Below the pieces are notes generated by a model. It was not told the DNA's origin and searched no databases. It saw nothing but the letters and a program-made list of their open reading frames with translations. Both the position numbers and the translations under genes were made by a program. A DNA stretch of 64,000 nucleotides from Bacteroidales bacterium (lineage in GTDB: Bacteria > Bacteroidota > Bacteroidia > Bacteroidales > UBA932). This document shows, one piece after another, positions 29,470 to 38,915 of the stretch. The stretch lies in NCBI GenBank assembly GCA_017480345.1, contig JAFVAU010000025.1, forward strand, positions 62,001 to 126,000. Direction: 5' to 3'. The stretch's first letter is position 1, and every line of letters begins with the position of its first letter.

Positions 29470-30548
29470 AGGCGTCCAAAACAAGTTATTTGTTCCACAC
29501 AGATTCGATAAACGTCCTCTTCCTTATATCTTTTGTACCAGTCAGCTACAAGAGATATGGTCTCGTCCAGCGTCAAACGGGGGCTCCATCCCAATTCCGT
29601 CCTTGCCTTGGTAATGTCAAGTTGAAGCAGCCGGGCTTCGTGAAAAACTTCACCCGCACCAGATACATCTGTGATGGTCCCCGTACCAAGTTCAGACACT
29701 AGTTTGGAGGTAATGTCCAACACTGTAGCAACTGTAGCAGTAGTAGGGCCGAAATTCCAACCGCCAGAGTACTCACGGGGTGATTCCCACATTTTTTTTA
29801 CAAGCAGTAGATATCCGCTCAAGGCTTCCAGGACATGCTGCCAAGGCCGAATAGCCTGCGGAGAACGGAGTTCGATTGGGCGTCCCGCCTCCACGGACCG
29901 GATGCAGTCAGGGATAATCCTGTCTTTAGCCCAGTCACCTCCTCCGACTACATTTCCAGCCCGTGCACTGGCCAAACACATATGGTGCCGAACACCGTAT
30001 TCTCCCGGATTGAAGAAACTGCGCCGCCAACTCTGGATGGCAATTTCGCAAGACCCCTTGCTGGAGGAATAGGGGTCGTAGCCGCCCATCGGGTCATTTT
30101 CCTTATAGCCTGTCAATTGTTCCTTATTCTCGTAACACTTGTCTGTTGTAATCATCAACGCCGCTCTCACACTGTCGACAGAACGGATAGCTTCCATTAC
30201 ATGAATGGTCCCCATTACATTGACCTCATACGTTTGGACCGGGATCTCATAACTTAGTCGAACAAGCGGCTGAGCGGCAAGGTGAAACACAATTTCAGGT
30301 CTATAGAGGCGAAACAATTCTTTCAGTTTTTCGGCATCTCGGATATCTGCCCTTATATCAGCATCTATTTTTCCGCCGATACCAGAGAGGATAAAATTGT
30401 CCCTCTCAGTCAAAGGCTCCAGCCCAATCCCTATCACCCGCGCGCCCAGTTCTTTGAGCCAGATACACAACCAACTACCCTTGAAGCCGGTATGTCCGGT
30501 AACAAGGACTGTTTTTCCCCGATAGAATTCGTTGAAATGACTAAGCAT
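29466..30548 (-). CDS. rfbG: CDP-glucose 4,6-dehydratase
   Basis: 360 residues. VTGHTGFKGSWLCIWLKELG with IGIGLEPLTERDNF, ITTDKCYENKE and YDPYSSSKGSCEIAIQSWR (YxxxK) all match RfbG/DdhB. Turns CDP-glucose into CDP-4-keto-6-deoxyglucose, second step of the CDP-3,6-dideoxyhexose pathway. It overlaps rfbH by 8 bp and the following reductase gene by 4 bp, so the pathway genes are translationally coupled. Confidence 0.93.
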   Translation of the reverse strand: MLSHFNEFYRGKTVLVTGHTGFKGSWLCIWLKELGARVIGIGLEPLTERDNFILSGIGGKIDADIRADIRDAEKLKELFRLYRPEIVFHLAAQPLVRLSYEIPVQTYEVNVMGTIHVMEAIRSVDSVRAALMITTDKCYENKEQLTGYKENDPMGGYDPYSSSKGSCEIAIQSWRRSFFNPGEYGVRHHMCLASARAGNVVGGGDWAKDRIIPDCIRSVEAGRPIELRSPQAIRPWQHVLEALSGYLLLVKKMWESPREYSGGWNFGPTTATVATVLDITSKLVSELGTGTITDVSGAGEVFHEARLLQLDITKARTELGWSPRLTLDETISLVADWYKRYKEEDVYRICVEQITCFGRL

Positions 30549-31896
30549 AAGCTCCGGTTTTTTCTTTTACAAAGTTCCAGACCGCCTGCACCATAAATTG
30601 TAACTTTTCCCTGTCCAGCCCAGGATAGACTCCAAGCCAGAAACCGTTAGTCATAATAGTATCTGTCGCCGATAGTATTCCGACCACCCTATAGTCTTTT
30701 CCTTCCTCGTAGGGGGAAAACGCCGGGTGTTTCAAAAGGTTGCCGGCAAACAGATTTCGGGTTTGAATGCCATGCTCTTCTAAATAGGAAGTAATTTGAT
30801 TACGCGTAAACCCGGCATCTTCCTTCACCACGATAAGAAATCCAAACCATGACGGCCTGCCATTAGGTTGATGAGAGGGAAGAAGGAGCCCCGGAATACC
30901 CTCCAGGCCCTTTTTCAGAAAGGCAAAGTTCTCACGTCTCCTCTGAACAATGAAATCCAGTTTTTCCAATTGCGCACACCCAATGGCCGCCTGCAAATCG
31001 GTGGCTTTGAGGTTGTATCCTAGGCGGCTATAGACATATTTGTGATCATAACCGGTTGGTAATTGGCCGAATTGACCGCTGAAACGCCGACCGCAAGTAT
31101 TGTCCACACCACCTATACACCAACATTCTCGTCCCCAGTCCCTGAAACTTTTAATATATTTATCCAGTTGGGGACTGTTGGTATATACTGCACCGCCCTC
31201 CCCCATCGTCATGTGATGGGGCGGATAAAAGCTGCTGGTTCCTATATCTCCTATAGTCCCCGTCTTTTTCCATTGACCATCCACATAATATTCCGAGCCC
31301 AGAGCATCACAGTTGTCCTCAATCAGCCATAATCCGTGCTCCCGACAGAAATTCAAAATTTCCTGCACGTTGAAAGGGTTTCCTAGTGAATGCGCCAACA
31401 TGACGGCTTTGGTCCTAGGGCTCAGCGCCCGTTCCAGTTGAGAGGCGTCAATATTCCCATCTTCAAGGCGTATGTCGACAAAAACCGGGACAGCGCCAAA
31501 CTGAACAATACAGGCAACCGTTGTTGGGAAGCCTGCTGCTACAGTTATCACCTCATCCCCCCTTTTAATAGCACGCTCACCCAACTCATGCGCAGTCAAT
31601 GCGCTAAACGCTAAGAGATTGGCACTAGAGCCACTGTTGCACAAAGAGCAGTAGCGCACACCCAACCACTGCGCAAATCGCTTTTCAAATTTTTGAGCCC
31701 AAGAACCTGCTGTCAGCCAAAAATCAAGCGCAGCGTCTACCAAATTCACTAATTCTGAGTGGTCAAAAAAACGCCCTCCATAATTGATTTTTGTTTTCCC
31801 CGGAACAAAATCAGATTGGTTCTCAAAGTTTGAACAATAATAGTCACGCGTAAGCGCTAGAATCTGTTGTTTCAGGTTTTCACTATTTGAATTCAT
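30541..31896 (-). CDS. rfbH: CDP-4-dehydro-6-deoxyglucose 3-dehydratase (E1)
   Basis: 451 residues. Aminotransferase fold with the active-site Lys replaced by His in SSFYPPHHMTMGEGGAVYTN (residues about 225-245), the hallmark of RfbH/DdhC, which use PMP plus an iron-sulfur centre rather than transaminating. Cysteines near the 250-265 region (ECWCIGGVDNTCGRRFSGQ) can supply the cluster ligands. It removes the C3 hydroxyl and needs electrons from an RfbI/DdhD-type reductase, which is not encoded in this window. Confidence 0.93.
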   Translation of the reverse strand: MNSNSENLKQQILALTRDYYCSNFENQSDFVPGKTKINYGGRFFDHSELVNLVDAALDFWLTAGSWAQKFEKRFAQWLGVRYCSLCNSGSSANLLAFSALTAHELGERAIKRGDEVITVAAGFPTTVACIVQFGAVPVFVDIRLEDGNIDASQLERALSPRTKAVMLAHSLGNPFNVQEILNFCREHGLWLIEDNCDALGSEYYVDGQWKKTGTIGDIGTSSFYPPHHMTMGEGGAVYTNSPQLDKYIKSFRDWGRECWCIGGVDNTCGRRFSGQFGQLPTGYDHKYVYSRLGYNLKATDLQAAIGCAQLEKLDFIVQRRRENFAFLKKGLEGIPGLLLPSHQPNGRPSWFGFLIVVKEDAGFTRNQITSYLEEHGIQTRNLFAGNLLKHPAFSPYEEGKDYRVVGILSATDTIMTNGFWLGVYPGLDREKLQFMVQAVWNFVKEKTGAYA

Positions 31897-32917
31897 ATCT
31901 TTTAAGTAACAGTTCTACTTTTCGGGAACAGAAATACAACGCTACCGTAAACACAATGATGCTGGTATATACCGTCGCTGTATAACAGAGTCCCTGAGCA
32001 GAAACTCCTGCTCGTCCAAAAAGGAATTTGACACCGGTAAGAACTGGTCCATGAGCAAGTAGTAAATACAGGCTGTACTTACCCAATATCGTAAGAATAC
32101 CCCTACCTAACTTTGTCAAACATTTTTTTAAGACGGATTCATTAATTATTGTAGCAGCAAGTATCCATGGGAGCAAGATAAACACGTATTTATCATAACT
32201 CCCCCGAGAAAACAAAATACAAAGATAGAGAGACAGGGCTAACACACCCATGCAATTTATGAATTTGGCGCGTCTCGAAAACGCTTCGGCGTAGGTATTA
32301 TGACAGTAGCTAATCAAAGCGCCTAGAGCCATGCAGCACAAAGCACGATAAAACTCGTAGGGCAGCCCCCAAATAACCGTCCACTTGTTTCCGTCGAATT
32401 CATTATATAGTAGATTATAACTTACAAAAACCAAACAAGGGAAAAGAACATAAACAGATAATTTATGATTAAACTCCAGCATCCCATACAAAAGTCCTCC
32501 CACAAGGATCAGCTCTCCAATGAACCAACTACCTATAAAAAATTGTTCACAACCAGCTTGAGCGCCCATTGCCTGGGACATTGTGAAGATTTGGAATAAA
32601 CGAGTATATCCTTCCAGGAAACTATCTAAATCCTTAAAATGGAATAGCAGGTCAAATCTAGTAAGACATGCACCTACCAATGTTAGTATATATGGAATCG
32701 CATATCTTTTTATCCTGCTCCAAGTGTACCGGACTGTGGTTGTGGGCCTATAGAGCCAACTCTCCATCAAAAAAAATCCAGAAATCATAAAAAATAGTTC
32801 TACGCCCAGATAACCGCGTGGGATTACGCCTACGGATACGTGGTAAACAACTATGCATACAATTCCAACTCCTTTGAGCCAATCTATGGCTGGGTTGCGG
32901 CTTACAAACTTCTCCAT
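31883..32917 (-). CDS. Acyltransferase-3 family membrane protein
   Basis: 344 residues with about ten membrane helices. The family start is present: NPAIDWLKGVGIVCIVVYHV with the conserved His, then GYLGVELFFMISGFFLMES (residues about 35-55). Such integral membrane enzymes O-acetylate sugars of surface polysaccharides. Located between rfbF and rfbH, so it may acetylate the dideoxyhexose residue or its neighbour (inference). Overlaps rfbH by 14 bp. AT-rich compared with the wza/wzc end. Confidence 0.85.
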   Translation of the reverse strand: MEKFVSRNPAIDWLKGVGIVCIVVYHVSVGVIPRGYLGVELFFMISGFFLMESWLYRPTTTVRYTWSRIKRYAIPYILTLVGACLTRFDLLFHFKDLDSFLEGYTRLFQIFTMSQAMGAQAGCEQFFIGSWFIGELILVGGLLYGMLEFNHKLSVYVLFPCLVFVSYNLLYNEFDGNKWTVIWGLPYEFYRALCCMALGALISYCHNTYAEAFSRRAKFINCMGVLALSLYLCILFSRGSYDKYVFILLPWILAATIINESVLKKCLTKLGRGILTILGKYSLYLLLAHGPVLTGVKFLFGRAGVSAQGLCYTATVYTSIIVFTVALYFCSRKVELLLKRYEFK

Positions 32918-33726
32918 CAGCGGCTATATTCTGGAATTATCGCCGTATTACCTTCCCACTTTTTCCAAGGTGCGTTTCCATTTCTCAAAAGCCCCTCCAA
33001 AAGGTTCTTTTCACGAATGCTGTCCATGCACTGCCAAAACCCCTTATGCGTATATGACATCAGCTCTCCCTGTGCTGCTAGTTTTTCGAGCGGTCCCCTC
33101 TCAAACACACAGTCATCCCCATCCAATAGTTCAAATACTGAGGGCTCCAAAACCATATACCCGGCATTAATCGGGTAGGAATCATTTGCATTTTTTTCTC
33201 TGAAAGACTTGACGATATTGTCATCAATATCCAGAATGCCTTTATCCTGGGCCAACTTTACAGCAGTCAATGTTGCTGCCTTTTGATGCCTCAAGTGAAA
33301 CTCAAGCAGCTTGTGCAAATCTACGTCGCAGACTGCATCTCCATATGTCATCATAAAGCGTTCATTCCCTACATAGGGCTGTATACGTTTGATACGCCCT
33401 CCCGTCATAGTATTGAAACCCGTATCTACTATTGTAACCTTCCAAGGCTCCACTTGTGAGGTATGCACCTGAAAAAGGTTTCCACCACTTGAGAAATCAA
33501 AAGTCACATTGCTTCGATGCAGATAATAATTGGAGAACCATTCCTTAATATACTCCTGCTTATAACCCGCACAAATTATAAATTCACGAAATCCGTAATA
33601 AGAATAGGACTTCATGATATGCCATAAAATAGGCATTCCACCGATCTCAATCATGGGCTTGGGCCTAAAGATTGACTCCTCGGAAATACGAGTGCCAAAG
33701 CCGCCAGCCAAAAGTACGACTTTCAT
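32917..33726 (-). CDS. rfbF: Glucose-1-phosphate cytidylyltransferase
   Basis: 269 residues, standard length. Pyrophosphorylase loop LLAGGFGTRISEESIFRPKP followed by MIEIGGMPILWHIM, then FMMTYGDAVCDVDL (metal Asp, residues about 125-138) and NAGYMVLEPSVFELLDGDD. Makes CDP-glucose from CTP and glucose-1-phosphate, first step of the CDP-3,6-dideoxyhexose route whose later enzymes follow downstream. Overlaps its upstream neighbour by 4 bp. Confidence 0.95.
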   Translation of the reverse strand: MKVVLLAGGFGTRISEESIFRPKPMIEIGGMPILWHIMKSYSYYGFREFIICAGYKQEYIKEWFSNYYLHRSNVTFDFSSGGNLFQVHTSQVEPWKVTIVDTGFNTMTGGRIKRIQPYVGNERFMMTYGDAVCDVDLHKLLEFHLRHQKAATLTAVKLAQDKGILDIDDNIVKSFREKNANDSYPINAGYMVLEPSVFELLDGDDCVFERGPLEKLAAQGELMSYTHKGFWQCMDSIREKNLLEGLLRNGNAPWKKWEGNTAIIPEYSR

Positions 33727-34907
33727 ATTCCTTTCGAATGTAATATCTTTTCAAAATAGGCATTAATCTGGGCACGAAATAAATCAATGGTATAATTGTT
33801 CCGTGCATACTCGGCACATCGCTGTTTGTACTTTAAGCGAGAATCAGGCTTCAACGAAACCGCCCATAAGATACCGTCGGCCAGTGCATCTATTGACCAG
33901 TCCTTCATAACATAGCCATAATCTTTGATTTCATCAAAAGCCGCCCAGGGCGTTACTATTGGTATCATTCCAAATTTCATGGCGCACAAAACAGACCCTG
34001 GGCTTCCTTCACTTCCGGATGGATAGACGATGAAATTACATGTGCTGACAAGGGTTTTAAAATTCGCAGAATTCAGATTCAACCGACCATGAAAAATAAT
34101 ATTGGGCGTCAGGGAATTCTTCAACGCCTCCATCAAATCGGACTCCAACGGCCCTACGATATGAATCACCATACTACGGTGTGTGGAAAAAAAATCCACC
34201 AGAAGCGGTATTCCTTTCAGAACATTCCCATATGATCCGATGAAGAGGAACTCGTTTTCGGGCGCATCTGTCACTTCATGCATTACATTCAATTCCTGTG
34301 TACTCTGACGGATAAAAGAGATTTTTTTTTGCAAATGAACAGGAAATGTCGCAAGGGTAAAAGAGCTCCCAATCATGAGCATCTTGTCAGCGTATTCATA
34401 TGCCACTAAGGCGCCATCCGCAGAATGGGGGTTACTCAATAAGCGCCTATAGGGCAGATTACTGCCATATTTCTCGTTAAATGCATTTGTGCTTACGATG
34501 ACCTGATTATTCTGATGTTCGGCATAGGCACCGGTAGCATAATAAATCATATATGCGTCCTTGTACAATTGGCAAGCCCTGTTATAATTAGGTTCCACGC
34601 CAAATACCAAACGGACATTTTTAAGTGCGGGCAAACTTATTGCAGAATGGAACGTTTGAACATAAACATTCATGCCCTGCCGATTCAGTGCGCGGACAAT
34701 TTCCACAGCTTCCCGTACATTTTGATGGGAAGCCAGATACTCATCGTTATCAAGTTCATAAAAAACGTCCGCTATGTATGAGACATAGGCCCATGGGTTC
34801 TGCGTTCCTACCCTTGAAACGTAAACATCCCGCATCCATCCGTTTGGATAGCCTAAAAACGGGAACAATACAGCTTTTATTTTATTTTTAACCTTATTCA
34901 ATATCAT
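33723..34907 (-). CDS. Glycosyltransferase, GT4-like
   Basis: 394 residues. The N-terminal half is not typical (GYPNGWMRDVYVSRVGTQNP, then VYVQTFHSAISLPALKNVR). The C-terminal half has FLFIGSYGNVLKGIPLLVD, HIVGPLESDLMEAL and a site FIVYPSGSEGSPGSVLCAMK (residues about 300-320) in the position of the EX7E motif, with only one clear Glu. Probably a GT-B enzyme of the same glycan. Overlaps Wzt by 14 bp. The donor is unknown and the weak motif lowers certainty. Confidence 0.65.
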   Translation of the reverse strand: MILNKVKNKIKAVLFPFLGYPNGWMRDVYVSRVGTQNPWAYVSYIADVFYELDNDEYLASHQNVREAVEIVRALNRQGMNVYVQTFHSAISLPALKNVRLVFGVEPNYNRACQLYKDAYMIYYATGAYAEHQNNQVIVSTNAFNEKYGSNLPYRRLLSNPHSADGALVAYEYADKMLMIGSSFTLATFPVHLQKKISFIRQSTQELNVMHEVTDAPENEFLFIGSYGNVLKGIPLLVDFFSTHRSMVIHIVGPLESDLMEALKNSLTPNIIFHGRLNLNSANFKTLVSTCNFIVYPSGSEGSPGSVLCAMKFGMIPIVTPWAAFDEIKDYGYVMKDWSIDALADGILWAVSLKPDSRLKYKQRCAEYARNNYTIDLFRAQINAYFEKILHSKGI

Positions 34908-36177
34908 TACATTCTAGCCCAACCAATCCATTGTCCTTAATTTGCAATGCATGTCCGTATGTGCCAGTATTTCCTTCTATCTCCATCCTTACTGCGCGAG
35001 GAGCATAAAAATGCATCGAGACTCCTGGTTGATGCAAAGCTATGTCCACAAGGCATGTCCCTTTAAAAAGAAAGTGCGGCAGCCTGATTCTTTTTTTTAG
35101 CACGAAATCTCCAGCAGGGACATGGTCTAGAAGGCCCGTAAAATGACCTGTACTCAAAGAAGCCAGAGGAGTTTCATCCATATTTCGGATAGTAAGGGAA
35201 AGGTCTGCTTTAAGAGGTAATTCCGTGTGCCCTTCCACAATTAAGTCAACATAAGACTGATTATTGCTAATCACTGTAACATCCCGGGAGCTTCCATTAT
35301 AAAGTATCTTATCGATGCGAATATAGTAGGCGGAAGAGCTGATGTATGCCGTAATTTCTTTTCCCTCAATATCCGAATCACATCCGTTATGCAAGTAAAA
35401 GTTAACAGCATCATTGACCGCACCGTCATAGACTAATTGCCCATTGTTCAATACAATTCCGCGGCGGCAAAGGTTTCGAACGGCATTCATGTTATGGCTG
35501 ACAAAAAGCACGGTTCTCCCTCCCCCTTGAGCAACATCCTGCATTTTCCCAATCGCTTTTTGTTGAAACTCCGCGTCTCCTACAGCCAAGACCTCATCCA
35601 CCACAAGAATTTCCGGCTCTAAATGCGCAGCAATGGCAAATCCCAGACGAACAATCATACCTGACGAATAGCGTTTCACTGGAGTATCAAGATATCGCTC
35701 ACATCCTGAGAAATCTACAATTTCATCCAATTTCCGGGCTATCTCGGCTTTGGTCATTCCCATAATGGCTCCGTTGAGGAAGATATTCTCGCGCCCAGTC
35801 ATTTCTGGATGGAATCCGGTTCCCACCTCTAAAAGAGAGGCTATTCTTCCTTCTGCTACTATTTTTCCAGTAGTAGGAGAGGTCACCCTGGAAAGCAATT
35901 TCAGAAGCGTGCTTTTTCCGGAACCGTTCCTCCCGATAATACCGACAACCTCTCCCTTTTCCACAGAGAAGTTAATATTCCTCAGAGCCCAGACATAATC
36001 ACTCTCCCCTGCGAGAGAACGATCATTCACTTCCCCAATTTTCAGGTAGGGGTCTTCTCGTCTTAAGATATGGACAGACCACCAGCGATTCAAATCGTGG
36101 CTGATGGTTCCTGTAGAAATAACGCCAAGTCTGTACTGTTTCCCAATATTTTCAAATTCAATGGCTTTCTCCATCAT
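34894..36177 (-). CDS. wzt: Wzt: ABC polysaccharide exporter ATPase with glycan-binding domain
   Basis: 427 residues. ABC ATPase with Walker A IGRNGSGKSTLLKLL (about 85), signature YSSGMIVRLGFA (about 165), Walker B ILVVDEVLAVGD (about 190) and the H-loop FVSHNMN. Residues of about 255-427 form an extra C-terminal domain (YDGAVNDAVNFYLHNG, then beta strands) like the glycan-recognition domain of O9a-type Wzt, which reads a terminal modification before export. Partner permease is encoded 6 bp upstream. Confidence 0.92.
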   Translation of the reverse strand: MMEKAIEFENIGKQYRLGVISTGTISHDLNRWWSVHILRREDPYLKIGEVNDRSLAGESDYVWALRNINFSVEKGEVVGIIGRNGSGKSTLLKLLSRVTSPTTGKIVAEGRIASLLEVGTGFHPEMTGRENIFLNGAIMGMTKAEIARKLDEIVDFSGCERYLDTPVKRYSSGMIVRLGFAIAAHLEPEILVVDEVLAVGDAEFQQKAIGKMQDVAQGGGRTVLFVSHNMNAVRNLCRRGIVLNNGQLVYDGAVNDAVNFYLHNGCDSDIEGKEITAYISSSAYYIRIDKILYNGSSRDVTVISNNQSYVDLIVEGHTELPLKADLSLTIRNMDETPLASLSTGHFTGLLDHVPAGDFVLKKRIRLPHFLFKGTCLVDIALHQPGVSMHFYAPRAVRMEIEGNTGTYGHALQIKDNGLVGLECNDIE

Positions 36178-36183
36178 TCTCCA

Positions 36184-37035
36184 TCAGATTGTGTCCATAA
36201 AGCTACGCTGGACAGAGTTGAAAATAACTATGCTAAAACCGAGCAACAAAAGCATAAAAATAAAACTATACGCCAATAAAGCCCATGAAAAATACCCCTG
36301 GCCAAGGGTGGCATATCGGAATGTTTCTACGATGGATGTCATGGGATTTATCATAATGAACGTGCGAAGAGACCTCTTTCCTATCATGCTAAGTGGATAA
36401 ACGATAGGCGTTGCATACATCCATAGTTGCACTATGAAATTGAACAAGATGGTCAAGTCCCGATATTTGGTGGTCAAAGACGATACCAATATGCCAAAAC
36501 CCAGTCCCAGTCCGCCCGTCATGACCACCAGGACCGGCAATAATAGAAGCGCCGCATTCGGGTGCACCTCTGCACTGTTAAACAGGAAATAGCCATAGAT
36601 GGCAACAAACAACATGAACTGGATTCCAAAACGAAGCAAATTACTTACTACAACCGCTATAGGGACCACCAAGCGCGGGAAATAGACCTTCCCGAACATA
36701 CGTTGATTGGCAGAAAAAGTTGTGGATGTCTGGTTAAGACAGTCTGCAAAATAAAACCAGCAGATGTTTCCCACCATGTAAAAAAGAATCTGAGGCGCAC
36801 CGTCTGTACTCATCTTCGCTATCCCGCCAAAAACAATCATGTTCATAATGACGGTCAAGACCGGCTGTACAATATACCAAAGAGGTCCAATGATAGTCTG
36901 TTTGTATTGAACCACGATATTCCGCCTGATGAACATGCCAACAAGGTCCCGATATCGCCATAGTTCTTTCCAGTCTATGCTCCACAAACTCTTGTGTGGA
37001 GTAATAACCATTTTTTGCATGTACGAAGACTCCAT
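36184..37035 (-). CDS. wzm: Wzm: ABC polysaccharide exporter permease
   Basis: 283 residues with six predicted helices. ABC-2 type: LWRYRDLVGMFIRRNIVVQY amphipathic start, QTIIGPLWYIVQPVLTVIM, then YATPIVYPLSM and a late INPMTSIVETFRY (residues about 225-240), all typical of Wzm/TagG permeases. Forms the inner-membrane channel with Wzt. An ABC exporter implies full-length chain synthesis in the cytoplasm, at odds with the Wzy-like gene at 24534. Confidence 0.92.
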   Translation of the reverse strand: MESSYMQKMVITPHKSLWSIDWKELWRYRDLVGMFIRRNIVVQYKQTIIGPLWYIVQPVLTVIMNMIVFGGIAKMSTDGAPQILFYMVGNICWFYFADCLNQTSTTFSANQRMFGKVYFPRLVVPIAVVVSNLLRFGIQFMLFVAIYGYFLFNSAEVHPNAALLLLPVLVVMTGGLGLGFGILVSSLTTKYRDLTILFNFIVQLWMYATPIVYPLSMIGKRSLRTFIMINPMTSIVETFRYATLGQGYFSWALLAYSFIFMLLLLGFSIVIFNSVQRSFMDTI

Positions 37036-37041
37036 AATATA

Positions 37042-38058
37042 CTACCAATAACAAGCACCTTCCACCTGTTGCGCATATAAAGGGCGCGAGGCAGAATCCG
37101 GCTTCTCCCAGGCACCATTGAACATGTTGGGGTAAAAAGATTCAGGTAAGCCCCATTCTTTAACACCATATAAAGGATTTTCCCAACGGTTTCCTTTTAT
37201 ACCGAATAAAAGTTGCAAGGCGCCCCCCATGTGTATAGCTTTCTTTCCAGACCGCTTAGCATAGGCAGCCAAAGGAAAACCGTAAGCTCCGCAGCCAATG
37301 AGACAAATATCGTAATCAACTTTGTCCATCTCTCGCTTCATCCTTGAAAGGGCATCAAACCAACTGCGGAATCCATGGCCGACTTCCCCTCCCGACGATT
37401 GTACCGCTGCCAACGTCTTTAACTCAAACGGGGGAAGAATATGGGCATTTTTAAACAGTTCACACCGATGAAGAGCATATTGCCGTTCCATCTGTAAAGC
37501 GAAAGGATGTACAACCAGCACTTTTTTCCCTTCTAGGGCGCGTGTCCATGGCAATTCAGCGTACCAAGGCTCCAAATGGGGAAGAAAAATCCGATCCTTT
37601 CCCAGCAATGAGGTGTCCAGTCGCAATTCTTTGGAAAGCCAACTAGCCAGGAGATCAACCTCTATTGCATCTTCCAGCATAAGTTGGCAAAAACGGACTA
37701 TTTCTTTTTCCTCTAGAGGGAAGAAGCCGGCATTGAATCCCATATTTCGAACACGCTCTGGTGCCCACCACCAAGGTTCAACCTCCCCTTTCACGAATCC
37801 CAATAACGGCTTTTTGCCAGCCAAAATTCCCAAATAATTGCACAGACAGTAGAGTTCCACCGAACCGTAACGCGCAATCATGCAGGGATATGGGGATGAA
37901 AGCAACTTATATATTTTATCTGAGGCCTCCTGAGCTGATTCAGAAGGCCTGTGATATATTGATTCATGAGGGAAAGTCTTAGTATACAAGTCGTTCAACT
38001 TGTACAACACCTTATGCCAAAATACCTGCACCGGCAAATAGGAAGGAAATTCGCTCAT
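37042..38058 (-). CDS. GT-D-like putative glycosyltransferase
   Basis: 338 residues. CMIARYGSVELYCLCNYLG near residue 60 and DICLIGCGAYGFPLAAYAKR with HMGGALQLLFGIKG (residues about 250-290) resemble GT-D fold proteins seen in bacterial polysaccharide clusters, where the ExY and GAYG elements form the sugar-nucleotide site. No signal peptide or membrane helix. Overlaps the next gene by 4 bp. Biochemical role not established; the assignment rests on motif resemblance. Confidence 0.6.
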   Translation of the reverse strand: MSEFPSYLPVQVFWHKVLYKLNDLYTKTFPHESIYHRPSESAQEASDKIYKLLSSPYPCMIARYGSVELYCLCNYLGILAGKKPLLGFVKGEVEPWWWAPERVRNMGFNAGFFPLEEKEIVRFCQLMLEDAIEVDLLASWLSKELRLDTSLLGKDRIFLPHLEPWYAELPWTRALEGKKVLVVHPFALQMERQYALHRCELFKNAHILPPFELKTLAAVQSSGGEVGHGFRSWFDALSRMKREMDKVDYDICLIGCGAYGFPLAAYAKRSGKKAIHMGGALQLLFGIKGNRWENPLYGVKEWGLPESFYPNMFNGAWEKPDSASRPLYAQQVEGACYW

Positions 38059-38915
38059 ATAACCTGATCTGATTCAGAAGGAAATACTCGGGAAAAACGG
38101 GCACTAGGAATGACCACAGAAAGTATTAGAATAAGCGCACGGACGATGCTATAGACTGGCCTCCTATAATTCCGACGTCCCAATTCCAGAAAAAAACGCT
38201 CATATGCTGTCGATGAATAGAGGGGGCCGAATACTTCCCTGCCATAATCCTCCAGAATACGGACTGGCAGCTCTTTGGACAAAACATTCTCCCACTCCTG
38301 CTGAGAGAAAAAACGGTTTCTTGCACTATAACCACCTGCATCGTAATCAACAACTGCAACGTCAACAGGCCGATAAGAAGCGTTATTCCTAACCAACGCC
38401 TCAAAAAAAAACTTACGGTCCGCAACAATTTTAAGCGACTCGTCATAGGGAAACTTTTTGAGCAATTCCGTTTTAATAAAGACTGCTTGATGGCAGAGTG
38501 CGTTCTTATACAAAAAACGGAATGTAATCTCTTCGGGAGCCCGTTTGACAAATGGATACGTGCTCATGATAAAGGCGTTTCCGCAAATAATGTCCTCAAC
38601 AGGGGCAAACACATTGAAACGCTCCAAAACATCTTTTGAATGGAACACATCGCCTGAATTCATAAAAATGCAGTATTCTCCCCGAGCTGCAGACACACCT
38701 TTGTTCATCGCATGATAAATACCATTATCCGGCTCGCTTATAGAAAATGTGATATATTGAGCGTACTCATCCAGCAAAACAGCGCTGCCATCGCTGGAAG
38801 CTCCGTCTATGACAATGAAATCGTAGGGTTGGAAACTCTGACAAACCACGCTGTCGATAGTTCTGCGAAGCCCCTCACAGTTGTTACGGTTTATGGTGAT
38901 AACGCTAATCTTCAC
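38055..38915 (-). CDS. GT2-family glycosyltransferase
   Basis: 286 residues if the GTG at 38915 is used; the ATG at 38966 would run 62 bp into the upstream gene. The GT-A fold starts directly with KISVITINRNNCEGLRRTID, then DFIVIDGASSDGSAVLLDEY, GIYHAMNKGVSAARGEYC and the FMNSGDVF site (residues about 80-90) where DxD is replaced by SGD, as in WcaA/WcaE-like enzymes. Sugar unknown. Overlaps the upstream acetyltransferase by 11 bp. Confidence 0.82.
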   Translation of the reverse strand: MKISVITINRNNCEGLRRTIDSVVCQSFQPYDFIVIDGASSDGSAVLLDEYAQYITFSISEPDNGIYHAMNKGVSAARGEYCIFMNSGDVFHSKDVLERFNVFAPVEDIICGNAFIMSTYPFVKRAPEEITFRFLYKNALCHQAVFIKTELLKKFPYDESLKIVADRKFFFEALVRNNASYRPVDVAVVDYDAGGYSARNRFFSQQEWENVLSKELPVRILEDYGREVFGPLYSSTAYERFFLELGRRNYRRPVYSIVRALILILSVVIPSARFSRVFPSESDQVI

